A stretch of 64,000 bases of DNA from Mesostigma viride (lineage: Eukaryota > Streptophyta > Mesostigmatophyceae > Mesostigmatales > Mesostigmataceae): positions 1,027,437 through 1,091,436 of the forward strand of contig RPFO01000412.1 in the NCBI GenBank assembly GCA_009746045.1, read 5' to 3'. Each line of letters opens with the position of its first letter. Position 1 is the stretch's first letter. The translations under genes and the position numbers were made by a program. Of this stretch, positions 45,161-56,876 are shown piece by piece. The notes under the pieces were generated by a model that saw only the letters and a list, made by a program, of their open reading frames with translations, searched no databases and was not told the origin of the DNA.

Positions 45161-46705
45161 GGATGAACTTGCAAAATCCATGCAGCAGAGACTCCTGGTC
45201 GTCCTCATCCATGGCCGCGACGTATCCGGTCCCGAACGAAGCGCCGTCGAGCAGACCATGAGCCAAATAGGGGGGAGTCCTCTGCGGGGGGGGGGGTCAA
45301 GAATCAACCTAACATTCACGTCAAATTTTCTACAGCAGAGGATGCCACAGCAGCACTTAACAAGCACACGGAAGCGGGGAAGCAATAGGCGTTCGTCATG
45401 GCGGCGGGCAAGGCACTCCGATTCCGTCGCTTCACGCCAGTAGACCTACCGGCGGCATACACCTTAACCTTAAACAACGCTTCAGCGCTCTACCGGCACG
45501 AGCACATGCTTCGATTCGTCGTCGAGACGTGGGGGACAGCCTCCAACATTGTAATCATAGAAGATACCGACACACCCATGCAAAGGACTGAAGGCAACGA
45601 CCGACGGGGCGTACAAACAGCGGTCATGGGCCATACCCCCCACTTCGACCCGGCCATGGGAGTCGAGGACAAGGGGGCTGACCACATCATTGGCATGCCA
45701 GGCGGCTACTCAGGCAACGCCCCCCCGCTGCATCCCCGACATCATCACAGTACCTCAAAAGTACGCCAATGCCAGGGGTATTAACTTCATCACCACTCAA
45801 GTGAATTACGATGATCCCGTCTGCGTCAGCTGCTTTGCCACGGGGAACACATCAGCAAAGAATGCCCAGAGCGTTCTCGCGCGGCCATCGCCAAACAGAA
45901 GCGTTACCCACACGCCACCGGTACCGCCTCCTTAGGCGACAATCGCACCCCCGCCAACGACCGCGCCAAGACCATCACGGCGTGGCTTCTCGCCGCCCTG
46001 GCCCCACGGAACGCTGTCGCTGCATTGGAGATTCCGTGCACCGCCCAGATTGGTTTGGAAATGACCATGCTGATTTCCTACCCGGCGGAGCAGGAGACCG
46101 TCCTGTGCCCTCTCAATGAGGCACAGGAACCATATCTTCCCAGGTGGTCACCCACGGGGGCTGTCGTCAGACGCGGCCCCGTCATGCCGTTAGCCATGTT
46201 TGCGAACGCCACCACGAAGCTGCGAGACATGGGCATGAGCGAGATCGTGAGGGTAGACGGCACCACCACGTCCCTGCGTGCGCGGGCCATCGAGCCCACT
46301 GCTGCCATCAGATGGCACACCACCCAGATCATTATCCCCTGCACGACCACTCACAAGAAGGGTGACGCGCTGCCCCTTACCGGCTGCCGCTGGGCCCCGG
46401 TGAAACTGGCCAAAGCGCTGGCCGTGTCGGGCATCGGCATCGACCGGTTCAGGTCCCTGACCCGCCCCTCGCCGGGCGCGCCAACGCCTTCAGCCTCAGC
46501 CCCACCCACCAGCGACCACGCTCCCAGGGGCATGCGGGAAGCAGACCAGGACTCGGACAGCCTGCCAACAGACCTCGACCTCACTGATGCGGAACTCGGC
46601 ACCTCTGCGACGGTGGGCGCGGCATCAAAAGGCAAGCGCCCTCACCCCGGCGCCAGCCAGGTACGCCTGCTCCCGCCCCTGTCCCCCCTCTTCCCTATAT
46701 CATAG
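45161..46705 (+). pseudogene. LINE ORF1 with CCHC zinc knuckle, frameshifted
   Basis: Begins near MDELAKSMQQRLLVV. After a 10-G run the frame changes to NIHVKFSTAEDATAAL, an RRM-like strand, then an in-frame TAG and MAAGKALRFRRFTPVDLP. Further frame changes occur at CCCCCCC (about 45720) and inside the zinc knuckle (CVSCF...GEHISKEC, 45828-45870). The carboxyl part (46025-46705) is open and ends just before ORF2. Confidence 0.55.
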
Positions 46706-46707
46706 CC

Positions 46708-49700
46708 ATGAGCCAGCTCACACTAGTAACGTGGAATGTCGGGGGGGCTGAACACATACGGAACAAACACAGCAGGGCGGGGACAATGTATACCCCGCAC
46801 CCCCGAGTTAGCGAATGCGTTGCACAACTTGCTCGATCGTTACGTGGGCCCCTCGCATGAAATTTGGATAGGTCTGCAGGAACATAAAATCCAAGAAGCT
46901 GCCACACGCACAGCCCTTAGAGCTGCTGGAGCACTTGCACCTAGCACAGTTCACCGTTGGGCATGGGCACGCGGTACACAAGGGGGCACTGCCCTCATTC
47001 AATACCGTAAACCTCCCAATCCAACGCTGACATGCCAGGACTGGGCTATAGCTACCGACACAGCGGCGGCAAGATGGCAGGGCCGTTGGACGCGGCAGTC
47101 TATTACATGGGCAGGAGATAAGGGGTACATTAATAGTGTACATGCCCCAACCGAGCCAAAGGATCAAGCCTCATTCTACCCTTCCCTTTTCAAAATGGCC
47201 GCTGACCTCATCTCACAGGGGTTCGAAAATGTGTTGACGGGCGATTTCAATATATATCTGGATGAACACCCCCCTATGCGCACAGCGGCCTTCAGTAGAC
47301 AGATCATGGACCTGAACTTACAGGATGCCATCCGCTCACGAGACTACGGGCCCACTTGGCTGGCCACACGTTTAAATGTACGCACTACTCGTCGCCTTGA
47401 TAAAATCGACATCAGCCCCTGCATGGGCGGACCTGCTTTGCTACGCATCGGTCGACCGTTCTGTTAATTTTTCTGATCACTACCCACTCATCGTTACCCT
47501 TGCCCATCACACCAACTCCGCCCGGGGCCCCGGCATTCCCCGCTTACACAAGCACCTACTCGCGGACGTTGAGTACTACTTTGAGATCATGACACGCTGG
47601 CAGTCGTGCAGAGCCAGCAAGGGTAGCTACACCGCCAGCTGGATGCAGGAGGGCCTAGCTAACATTCTAGAATTTTCCCAACTGTATTCACAAAATATCC
47701 GCCGCCAGAAAGGACAGGACTATCGGTACTACCAACGCATAGTGAATAAACTCCAAGCGCAGCCTACCCTGTATCACTCGGAACTAACAAAACTTCAAAG
47801 AGCTCAGACCGAGCTCGACAAACTACGTTTCGAGCGGCACACTTTAGCACTAGACTCAGAAAATCTGGGGTGGCACCAGGTACGGAGAAAGAATGACCAA
47901 AGAGTTATTTGCTCTGATTCCTACCCCTAAAGCTCACTCCTCTCTCACGGAAATCCAAGACGAACACGGCAGCCATCGGGACATCACCTCCATACTACAG
48001 AGTGGTCACCGTTACTACTCAGCTCTCTTTCTAAACGAATCCCATCCTGACTCATCTGCCGCCATGCAAAAAATCCTACATGCCATTCCCCGTCGCCGTA
48101 CAACAGCTCAACAGCCGTAACTCGATCAAGTCCCCTCCATGGAAGAGGCCACCACAGCTATGGAACACATCAAACCCGGTAGCGCCCCCGGGGTCGACGG
48201 TCTGCCTATTGAATTCTGGAAAACGTTCTGGTCCCTTCTACACATAGATTTTTACAAATGTATTCTTGAAATTTGGCGGCACGGTAAGGTGAGCGGCAGA
48301 TGGGCTGAATCCGCGCTTATCTTACTGTACAAAAAAGGAGACAAGACTCTATGGAAAAACTACCGCCCAGTCCGTTCCTTACGGTATTGTACAAAATCAT
48401 CAGTAAAATAATCCAACGTCGCTTATACACCGTCCTAGACTTCCTCATTGGTCCGGAGCAAGTGGGCTTTAGGGCCAATCTCCACATCAACGACAGCATT
48501 ACCCTCATCATGGACATTGTGGAAAAAGCCTGGCGCGACGATATAGAGGGTTTCATATTGTTTGGGATTTTGAAAAAGCCTTTGACCGTATGTGCTGGGA
48601 ATACCTAGAACACATTCTAACCGCACTAGGATTCGGCCCACAACTCACGACCGTCATTATGGGTGTGATCAAATCCCTGGCTTGGTATTTACTAATAGAT
48701 GGACACAAGTCAGCGACCGGCGCTAGCTCACGATCGCTACCACAAGGAGATCGCATGTCCCCTGTTCTATTTCTCCTGGCCCACGCAGGACTCCACTGGC
48801 TACACCAGAACGATCCTCGCATTCGGGGCCTCCCGACGGGTAACGGCAAAGGTATATTCCAAACGGCCCATGTGGATGACACAACAAATGTTTGTATCTC
48901 TCTGCCCGAAGTGCATGCTGTCATGGATAATATCACTACCTATTCTGTTGCCACACAACAACGATGCAACGTGCTCAAGTCCACGGGACTGCATATCGGC
49001 TAAACCAACACCCTACGCTACGCCCTCCCCAACCTGGCTGTGACCTGGGTCAAGCCGGGGGATCACCACCTTTTGCACAATTGTCCCGTCGACTGCACGC
49101 CCGAGGGACGCTTGGCTGAACAACGTCCTTTCATGTATGATGAAACCAACCACGTGGGCAAGCTTGCAGGCGTTCTCCTTACCGCGGGGCGCTGGGGGGC
49201 CGTCCACCGCATGAGCCTACGCGGGCGAACCCTGGTCGTCAACCAACTGTTGTTCTCTAAGGTCTTGTGTTATTGCCAAGCACACCCACCCAATGATGCC
49301 ACCACACAGCTCATCCAACGCCTTGGCGGCAATTTTGTCTGGAAACGGAAAGGCTTAATCTCCCACACGGTCCACGGATGGATCAACAGAGAGATGTCCT
49401 TCATGTCATGGGTGCACGGGGGCCTCGGGCTCCACAACATACAATGGCGTCTGTGGTCGCTGTATGCTAAACAAGCGATATCCGTTTTTTGGGAGTTAAC
49501 ACACACCCTGGCTGCATGCTTGCGCGTGAAACGCTAGCCTCTCTTTCCACCCACGCCAGTGGCACCTCGTGGCAACTGGGGGCGGGCATACTGGGCAGCA
49601 CCCTTATTTCGTACAAAGGACTCCCATGGCACTGGCAGCGCATATGGACAGGTTACAATAAGCTCAAGCCGGGTCGCCTAGTCTTTCATACTACTCGAGA

Positions 49701-50111
49701 GGAGGTGGCACGGCAGCCACTCTTTTTTAATGACTTAATCACAGACGCTACTAACAAGCCCCTCGGCGCTCTCCACGGACACAACCCGTATGATGGCTTT
49801 CTGCGCGCGTCACCGCCGATTGTCAGGGTGCCGGACCTCTACCTGGGGCACGGCGCTACGTATCGACGGCTCAGCTACGACGAGGTCAGCACTTGGGTCT
49901 CCCACATGCCCTCCCTGCAAGCGTGGCAAACTCTTATAAGTGCGCGATACCAGCTGCGTGGCATGCAGTGATGACTGCCCCACGCACGCCAATTATAACC
50001 GGCGACTGGGTTAGCTTCTACGCCGACGGAGTCACGCCTGCGTGCGAGGGTTTAGTCGTGACGGTTCTGCCACATGAGGGGCTCCAACTACAACTGCGTC
50101 ACATAATGTGA
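46708..50111 (+). pseudogene. LINE ORF2: endonuclease and reverse transcriptase, frameshifted
   Basis: Starts MSQLTLVTWNVGG, with a break at a 7-G run. Endonuclease motifs: GLQEHKIQEA, NSVHAPTEPKDQ, LTGDFNIYLDEHP, TRRLDKIDI and SDHYPLIV. Reverse transcriptase motifs: GSAPGVDGLPIEFWKTFW, ALILLYKKGDKTLWKNYRP, IGPEQVGFRANLHINDS, DFEKAFDRMCWEYL, SLPQGDRMSP and AHVDDTTNVC. The catalytic box reads HVDD where L1-type elements usually have (Y/F)ADD. Stops or frame changes occur near 47465, 47930, 48118, 48400, 48575, 49003 and 49537. The carboxyl region (49544-49971) is open. Confidence 0.75.
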
Positions 50112-50300
50112 GGTTCGGGTCGCGCCGCGTCGGTGCGGGGCGCGCGCAAGTCTACCAGTGGGTTGCAACGGGACAAGGGGACCCTGCCATAGTCCTGAGG
50201 AGGTGTCTTAACGTAGGGTTGGCCAGTCCTAAGCCCGCCGGCAGGCCCCCGCCCTCTTCGGTATTCACCTGGTCTGTGCGGGCAAGATGGCCGGCAAATT

Positions 50301-51775
50301 AAGAGGAGGAGGCGGGGTCGGATGGAATGGGTGACAAGAGGGAGCTCGCAGTGGAGCTCGGCCTGAACCCGTGCGGCGCTCTCATGGTAGCCGACGCGGA
50401 GGATGTGACACAAGTACTTACTTACGCTACACGTATGGCACTATACATGAATCGAGAGCTCTGGTTTCGACCATACACGTGACGATATCACTTGGAGACC
50501 AGCCGAGCAGGCCAGAGACCGGGAGAATCCGGACCATGGTAGCTCGAGGCTGTCTTTGTCTTTTCCGCATTTTCGAGTCGTTCAGGATGATTAATATGAA
50601 TGGAGATGGAAAAGTGTGGACTTGTGCATTGAAATCATGGCTGGCTTACGCGTAGAGCGACTAGATGACCTGTACGGTGGGGCCAGAAACAGCTTGCTTG
50701 ATCAGTGTGTGTGTTTCGAGCCTATATATTGAACAAACTCTTGGCTGGATGGATGTGAAGAAGCCTATCCTACTCTGAAATTGCCATAATATCAAAAGTT
50801 ATCTGCATATCCCAAATATACCTTAGTTTAATAACAAAATAATCACAAAATATGAGCCATATCGTTCAACTTGCTGCCAGCAACATAATAATGCCGCCTC
50901 CTCATGGGTCTTTTACTACTCCTTTTGCAATGGCCGAAAACTTCGCTCATCGGTGCCACGTGGACGTGGCTGGGCTGTCTGTGCATAGGCTTGAAGATGG
51001 CAGCCGGGCAAATGGCCCCCCGCCAAGTATCAAACCTGGCTGGCCCCTGAGCGACGTGGGGCCAGAACGGAGATTGCAGCCGCAGCAGATGTCAGGAACA
51101 CCTGGTTTCAGACCAAATCTAGTACCTGTCGGTATAGTCGTATATATGTAAGGGGCTAAGACCTTCGCCGACCGGGACGCCAACGAGCGGCGCACCCGCA
51201 CCATCATTATTCGTAATGTGGCGGCCCTCCCCCGGGAGATTGGGCTGAGCCTCCACCTCAAGGTTGACAGAGAAGGAACTCATGTAGGGGGCTGGGCGAA
51301 AAAAAATTGCCCATTGGGGCCCACCAAGTAGAGGCCTATGCAATCCGCACAACCATAGAAGGAATGGGAATACCTTGCCTACGAAGGTGACCATGGGACA
51401 TGACAGCCACCATACTAGCCACCCTGACACTCTTTGCCGAAATTACCCGAAAGCATCGCCGGGACGGAGAGCGACGTCATCGTATTGTCTGCATGATGCA
51501 GCGGCCCGGGCAGAAGCAGCTGCCGCCGCAGCAGCTGCAGCAGGAGAGAACAAGAGTTGTAGTGTGCTGGCGATTAAGCTTGACCCAAGAAACTGCTACA
51601 TTCATCGCCACCTCACCCCGATGCCTACCCAGGGTTCCCAGGTGTCCCCTCGGTGGCATTTACGCCCTGATCCCGCCAGGCCATCGGAAGGGCCACAGCC
51701 ACGGGAGCTGCAGCGCTGGCCACAGGCGACGAGCGCCCCCGTGGCGTTAAGGCTGTTAAAACAGCGGTGGAAGGG
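50301..51775. other. intergenic with repeat copies
   Basis: Holds the foldback-arm copy at 50487-50735. A frame at about 51150-51330 reads RRTRTIIIRNVAALPREIG, perhaps an ORF1-like scrap. Otherwise no gene recognised. Confidence 0.4.
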
Positions 51776-52620
51776 TCAATGAAAAAGGTCTGGGGGCACC
51801 CTGCGGTCCCTTGCTTCCAACTCCTCTGTCGCTTGCCTCAGCAGAGCTGCCAGCTGTTTATCCGTGAGAGCTGCCAGCTGTTCATCCGTGGGAACTGACA
51901 GTGAGCCCGCCTCCACGGGCAGCGGCTCAGGCGCTTGCGGAGGATTCGCCGCTAATGATGGCGCTGCCCGTGCCGGTGCTGGTGCCGGTGCCGGTGCCAG
52001 CGCTGGCGCTGGGGCTGGCGCTGGTGCTGGTGCTGGTGCTGGTGCTTGTGCTTGTGCTTGTGCTTGTGCTTGTGCTTGTGCTTGTGCTTGTGCTTGTGCT
52101 TGTGCTTGTGCTTGTGCTTGTGCTTGTGCTTGTGCTTGCGCTTGCGCTTGCGCTTGCGCTGGCGCTGGCGCTGGCGCTGGTGCTGCTAGGGCTGGTGTTG
52201 GTCTTGTCGCCAGCATCACGACTTGTGCCTCCGCTTTTCTTTCGTGTTGCTCCAGCTTTTTTTGCCCCGGCTTTTGCTCCTGTTGCTCCAACTTTTGTTG
52301 CTCCGTTCCTGCCGGTGCTGAGGGCACGCCGGCCGAGCGAGGACTTGGATCTGCCGACAAGGAAGGCCGCTCTGCCACCAACGGGCTGGCATCGTCCAAC
52401 GATGCTGGCATCGCATCCGCCAGCAAAGGGCTTGGTTCCGCCAGCAAACAACGTGGTTCCGCCGACAAGGGCGATGATCTGCCGACACCCGCTTCGCTCT
52501 CCTGGGCACGTGCGCCCCCTCGGGGGTGTGCCTGCTGGTCCAGCACCCGCGGAGCCCGTTGCATCAATGCGGGCCCTTCAGCTGCTCTCTTGCGTGGCGC
52601 CTGACGTTGTGCTGCGTGAG
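51776..52620 (-). CDS. last exon of a QA-repeat protein
   Basis: Open from about 52620 (acceptor-like CCTCACGCAG) to a stop at 51776. Order: basic RKRAAEG segment; five imperfect 'SPL(S/L)A' repeats (RSSPLSAEPRC, PSPLLADAMP, ASPLVAERPS); a Gln/Glu/Lys helix (QQKLEQQEQKPGQKKLEQ); an (AQ)n run of about 20 dipeptides merging into (AP)n; then a helical end, PTDEQLAALTDKQLAALLRQ, and DRRVPPDLFH. Upstream on this strand is a C-rich pyrimidine tract (52635-52720), as in the BRCT intron, supporting a 3' splice site. The first exons are not found. Not recognised. Confidence 0.45.
52047..52160. repeat. hexanucleotide repeat GTGCTT/GCGCTT (codes Ala-Gln on minus)
   Basis: About 18 copies of the hexamer, flanked by GCTGGT/GCTGGC variants coding Ala-Pro. 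Being a multiple of 3 it keeps frame. Confidence 0.9.
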
Positions 52621-52926
52621 GGTCAGACGATGCAGGGGAAAGGGGTGGGGGAAGGGGTGGGGAAAAGGAGTGGGAAAAGGGATGGGGAAAGGGGTGGGGG
52701 GGGCATAGAACAGAAATCTTCCGGGTGACTGGAGCTTACACATGCAGGCTGCATCCGCCCACCATAACGCCAGTACACCATGCTGAGCTACCGTAACACC
52801 AGGCGCAGACATAACACTGCACAGCACTACGGTGTCACCCCGTCATAAGGCTGAGTTCTACGAGTAAAAGCGGTACAGTATCACCTCGCTTGCGTAGCAG
52901 CACATACTATACGACCTTACGCAACT

Positions 52927-53125
52927 CATCAATTAATTAAACTCGTGCTCCCGTGGGGGAGTCGTTTATTCCCAGCGTGTGTGCAACGTGGAGAAAGGGC
53001 AGAGGTTCCCATTCTCCCTCACGCTAGAGGCGGGCCACCGGTGCACTCGGACACGCCTGATGATCCGCCAGTCCGTGGGTGCAGCAAGACCCATGTGATA
53101 AGTGCACGACAGGGAGCGTGGGCGA
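52927..53125. mobile_element. small AT-ended dispersed element, copy 2
   Basis: Begins AATTAATTAAACTCGTGCTC and matches 40297-40530 in order. No coding capacity. Confidence 0.6.
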
Positions 53126-53940
53126 GTAATCTGGTCATAGCCAGGACGTAGCATGGGTGTATGAGGACCAAGCGGCGGGTATGGCTGGCTTGTGGTACAC
53201 AGAGCGTTAGTGGTGCACGCGGTATAGGCGTGTTGGCACGACGGTGCAGACATTCTAGATATGCACAGCGACTACAAACGACACAGGCAATAGGGCTAGT
53301 AAGCGAGGTGTCCTAGAGAGCGGGGGGGGGTGGGGGGGGGTGGGGGGGGCGTACACATCTCGTGGCTATCATCAGGTCCCCTCCAGCACACCATCGGCAT
53401 CTGGAGGTCCTGCGCGTGGCGGGATTGTTCTGGCCACTGGTCGCGTCGCTGCTGCTGCTGGGCGGGGATCGGGTCGTCGTCCAGCGTCCATCAAGTAACT
53501 AAGTAATTAATTAATTAATTAATGCAAATCATAGCTCCGTGGGGAGCATATGTAACACGTGTGTAGCCCCAATAAAGGGGCATCTATGGGTATGTGATTC
53601 AATCAGAGCGACCACCGGCGGGTGTAGGATGTACAACTACCACCTGCACTGGGTGCACCGGCCCCTCCGCGATGGTTCATGCCTCCTAAACAAGCACAGG
53701 CACCTAAACACAAGGCGGCTCGAGGAGAGGGTATAGAAGGCCGGCATGACATGTGGGGTGGAAGGTATGCAACGCTACAGCTGGGGTACACATGGCCTCT
53801 CAGCAGAGAGTAACTCCCTGCACGGGCACGCCACGACTCGAAATTGCTACGGCTGTTGTAAGGGCGGGTGTGGATGCATCACGTGTGCATACATGGCCAC
53901 GCCACTGGGCTTTCTAGTCTACCATACTGCTATATGTTCC
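53126..53940. other. intergenic
   Basis: G-rich patch at 53321-53350 and a (TTAA)n stretch at 53507-53523. No gene recognised. Confidence 0.45.
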
Positions 53941-54300
53941 TTAGGCCGGGTTGGCTGGGGTGGCCGGGGCGGCGGGAGTCGCGTGCCAGTGCTTGTGGCT
54001 GACGTAGATGTCCGCCCCCTTCCAGTAGACCGGCTTCTGCCCCGCCGTCTGCCGAAGCCGGATGTAGGTCGGCCACAGCTCCCGTCGCCGGTGTTGCTGT
54101 GCCAGGGTAAAGTCATCGTCAAGCGTGTAGGCGCGGTCCCCCCACACCCCCACCCCCCACCCCCCCACCCCCCCCCACACACAAGGCGCGTGCGACACTT
54201 GAGGAACTCCATCTTATCCGCCATGGTGTCCAGCAGGCGAGGTCGTGCACGACGTGGTGAGAACTCGGTGCGTAGCACGTGCAAGACCGGTTGATGTCTA
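53941..54300 (-). pseudogene. fragment of an L1-type ORF1p carboxyl domain
   Basis: On minus: LLDTMADKMEFLKCRTRL; then, across a G-rich break at about 54140-54180, TLDDDFTLAQQHRRRELWP, IRLRQTAGQKPVYWKGADIY and VSHKHWHATP, with a stop at 53941. This follows L1 ORF1p order: an RRM end with K..(I/F)L...R, a D-L/F-T..(R)RR helix, and a closing K.G(A)DI strand. The G-rich break changes frame. Confidence 0.45.
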
Positions 54301-55121
54301 TTTTTCATTGCTCCCCCCCCCCCCCTTTCCCCCCCCCCCCCCTTTCACCACACAAACACGCACACACTTCAGATTGAGATATCAACGAGTGCGGGACCTG
54401 GCCACATGCGACGCGCCGCGGCGGCCGCAAGGACATTGCAGTGACGACCGTGCGACGCCCATACGCGCGCGCCAGCGGGCGGGTCGTATGACAAACCACA
54501 CTACAGAGCACCCGCTGCGCTGGGGAAGGTGCCGCGCGCTCGGCCTCCTCACGGAGATCGTCCGTGCCGGCGGTTGGCTGGCCGGGAGGAACGAGGGGGG
54601 CGCTTGCGGCCGCCCGTCGCCAATCGAGGCAGCTTGCGACCGAAGTCCAGCGACAGAAAGCACGGTGACCGCTCACCCTCATCCTAACCCGAGTGAACGC
54701 GGTCAAGGCGACCGCGTCCCCGCCCTGGGTGACCGCTCTGCTCGCAACTCGCGCACCCACCGCGCACAGTGCGCGCACGCGGTCGTGCCAACCCTCTCCC
54801 CCGACCACTCTCACACGCTAGCAGGTGCGACCGAACGCCGTCCCCGACTGGCCGGCCAGCGGGCCGGGATGCAAGCGTCGCCCGACGGGTAGGGCCCGGA
54901 CAACCATACTCAGTGTTCTGGCGCCAGCGCTGTATTCCCCGACGGGCCCGCTGCCGGCGCCAGCTCCGTGACTCGCCGGGACCTGCAGACCCGGGGGGGG
55001 GGGGGGGGGGTGGGGCATTGGTCTTCAGTGGCACCGTTGGGACGAGCATGTCACGTACTAGTGGAGCAGGGAGAAGCGGAGAGGCAACAAAGGAGCGGCA
55101 CACACTGCTTTGCCGGGGTGC
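54301..55121. other. intergenic with C and G homopolymers
   Basis: C runs at 54312-54342 (interrupted by TTT) and a run of 18 G at 54993-55010. Frames open by GC composition; no gene supported. Confidence 0.45.
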
Positions 55122-56162
55122 TCACCACGGCCATGAGGGCAGGAACACGCGCGTTGGCAGTGCCCCGCCGCATAACACCCGCCCGCCCGCAAGCTCGGCG
55201 AAGCGGATGCACGCCCACGTCCTCTCGGGCTTCCGCAACAGCCAGCCCTGCACGTCACTGATGACCTCGTCCGCATTGTCGCCCGTGTGGTCGCCCACAG
55301 CGCGCCACATTGCATCAAACCACGCCCGGAAACCCTCGGAGAGCTGGTCGGGGCAGGTGGTCACGGTGACGTTGCGACGCATGAGGCACCGCCCCGAGGT
55401 GTACAACGGCTGCGGGACGCGGGCGGCGGCTCGCTGCACTTCGGCGTACACGTCGGGCACCCATTGCCCGTCAGGGGAGACCGCGCACGCGTACAGGCAC
55501 ACGCAGGCCTGGACGCCGCGCGGACTCCCGCGGTTGAGCGCAACGCTGAGCGCGGCCATGACGGTGCCGAAGAAACGAATGCCATTCCTGACGCCAAACG
55601 CATTGGCGAACACGCCAGCGAAGCAGAGCATGATGTACTCGGCGCTCGCCGCCACCCGCTCGTCACGGGAGTCAAGGCACGCCCAGGCCAGGGCATACGT
55701 CCTTGTCAGATGACAGGACGCCTCGACCCCTCGGGGCTCCTCGACGGGGTCGTTGAACCCCACCAGGGACTTTAGCAGCCTGTAGTGCTCCGTCGTCAGC
55801 GAGGACGCCGGCCCGGGCGTAAGCGCCCTCGCGACGACGTACGTGGTAGACATGGCGCTGGCGCCCGGGACGTCCGCGGCCGCAGCAAGCCTGCCGAGGG
55901 ACAGCACGTGCGCTTGCGCGACCGGGAAATCGGACCGGGACACGCTCGCAGTGAGCTGATCCGACACGGGCTCGAGCCCGGCCCGGGCGTCCTCCACTCG
56001 GGTACGAATGATGTTCACAACGTCGTCGACCAGGCACATCCCCCGGGGGTCGATGGAGGTCATGAAGACGTGCGTCAATTTGCGGAGGTCTTGAACGGAT
56101 AAATAAGGGACGAGAGACGGAAGGATGGCCGATAGCTCGCGGAGCCCCTCTGAGCGGTACAT
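55122..56162 (-). CDS. hypothetical 346-residue protein, helical
   Basis: Single open frame. The start chosen at 56162 (MYRSEGLRELSAILPSL) is where protein-like composition begins; the frame stays open to 56654 with less plausible sequence. Features: VQDLRKLTHVFMTSIDPRGM, VVNIIRTRVEDARAGLEP, LGRLAAAADVPGASAM, YIMLCFAGVFANAFGVRNGI, CVCLYACAVSPDGQWVPDVY, FRAWFDAMWRAVGDHTGDN, and a carboxyl end FAELAGGRVLCGGALP. Mostly alpha-helical, without a signal peptide or clear membrane segment. Divergent from the gene at 56.9 kb, sharing about 0.7 kb upstream. Not recognised. Confidence 0.6.
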   Translation of the reverse strand: MYRSEGLRELSAILPSLVPYLSVQDLRKLTHVFMTSIDPRGMCLVDDVVNIIRTRVEDARAGLEPVSDQLTASVSRSDFPVAQAHVLSLGRLAAAADVPGASAMSTTYVVARALTPGPASSLTTEHYRLLKSLVGFNDPVEEPRGVEASCHLTRTYALAWACLDSRDERVAASAEYIMLCFAGVFANAFGVRNGIRFFGTVMAALSVALNRGSPRGVQACVCLYACAVSPDGQWVPDVYAEVQRAAARVPQPLYTSGRCLMRRNVTVTTCPDQLSEGFRAWFDAMWRAVGDHTGDNADEVISDVQGWLLRKPERTWACIRFAELAGGRVLCGGALPTRVFLPSWPW

Positions 56163-56854
56163 CTTCCTCGACGGGGTTTGGCGATGGCGACGGCATGCCC
56201 GGCACGTCCTCGCAAGGGCATTTCGGAGTCGAGACGTGGCCGTGTCGGGACCATCATCCGGGCGCGGAAATGGACAGTCCCGCGACGTTGCTCTGCGCTG
56301 CCACAGGAAAATTGACAGTGTGGGGCGCTCGAGGGGTCGTGCAACCACCCCACACTGTCGGACGGCGGTCTGTCCGACGACGACGGCAACGAACCGGCCT
56401 TCCCCGTCTTGGTAAGTATCCGTGCATCCCGGGGCTGCAGGTCTGACAGCCCTGGCGTCCTGCGACTTTCCTGGCACCGTCGTACCGATGCTGACTATCA
56501 CGTGACAGTCGGTCCTGTGACACGCAGCTTGCCTGCGATGGTTCACCCAGCATTGCCACGTGCCCCGACCCTCACGTGTCCTTTGTCCTATGTCTAAGCT
56601 GAAGCCAGAGTCCGGGTTCGCGGACGGTTGCACGTGCTTACTTGTCCAAGACAATCGTCGCCACGATTTGATCAGGGCCGATTCAGAGGCGCTTAGCTTT
56701 CACCAAGGATCCCACGTCACTGCATAGCACCAATTAAGCGGCAACAACGTCGATGGTGCTGGGAATACACGATTGCCGCTTTGTCTGACCGGCCGCGAGT
56801 GCGCCGGGCATCGATATTTTGTAAGTGAAGTGGGCGACGTTCCCACCCGAGGAT

Positions 56855-56876
56855 TTATATATATATATATATATAT
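56855..56876 (+). promoter_or_regulatory. (TA)n run directly before the 56.9-kb gene
   Basis: TTTATATATATATATATATATATG ends at the first candidate start codon, so it is too close to act as a TATA box for that ATG unless the start used is the one at 56884 or the first exon is upstream. It may simply be a microsatellite. Confidence 0.3.

Larger units (their letters stand above)
45161..50300 (+). mobile_element. L1-type LINE, near full length, decayed
   Basis: ORF1 (RNA-binding, CCHC knuckle) is followed directly by ORF2 with an apurinic-type endonuclease then reverse transcriptase. The order EN-RT in one ORF after a separate ORF1 is L1/Tx1-like. Several frameshifts and stops show it is inactive. 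Its 3' end is repeated in reverse at 21050-21240. Element borders are not defined, as I found no target-site duplication or poly-A by eye. Confidence 0.8.

Noticed and set aside
54245-55103. Several 130-215-codon frames on both strands
   Set aside because: GC-driven open frames overlapping one another, with low-complexity Arg/Pro/Gly composition; none stands out.
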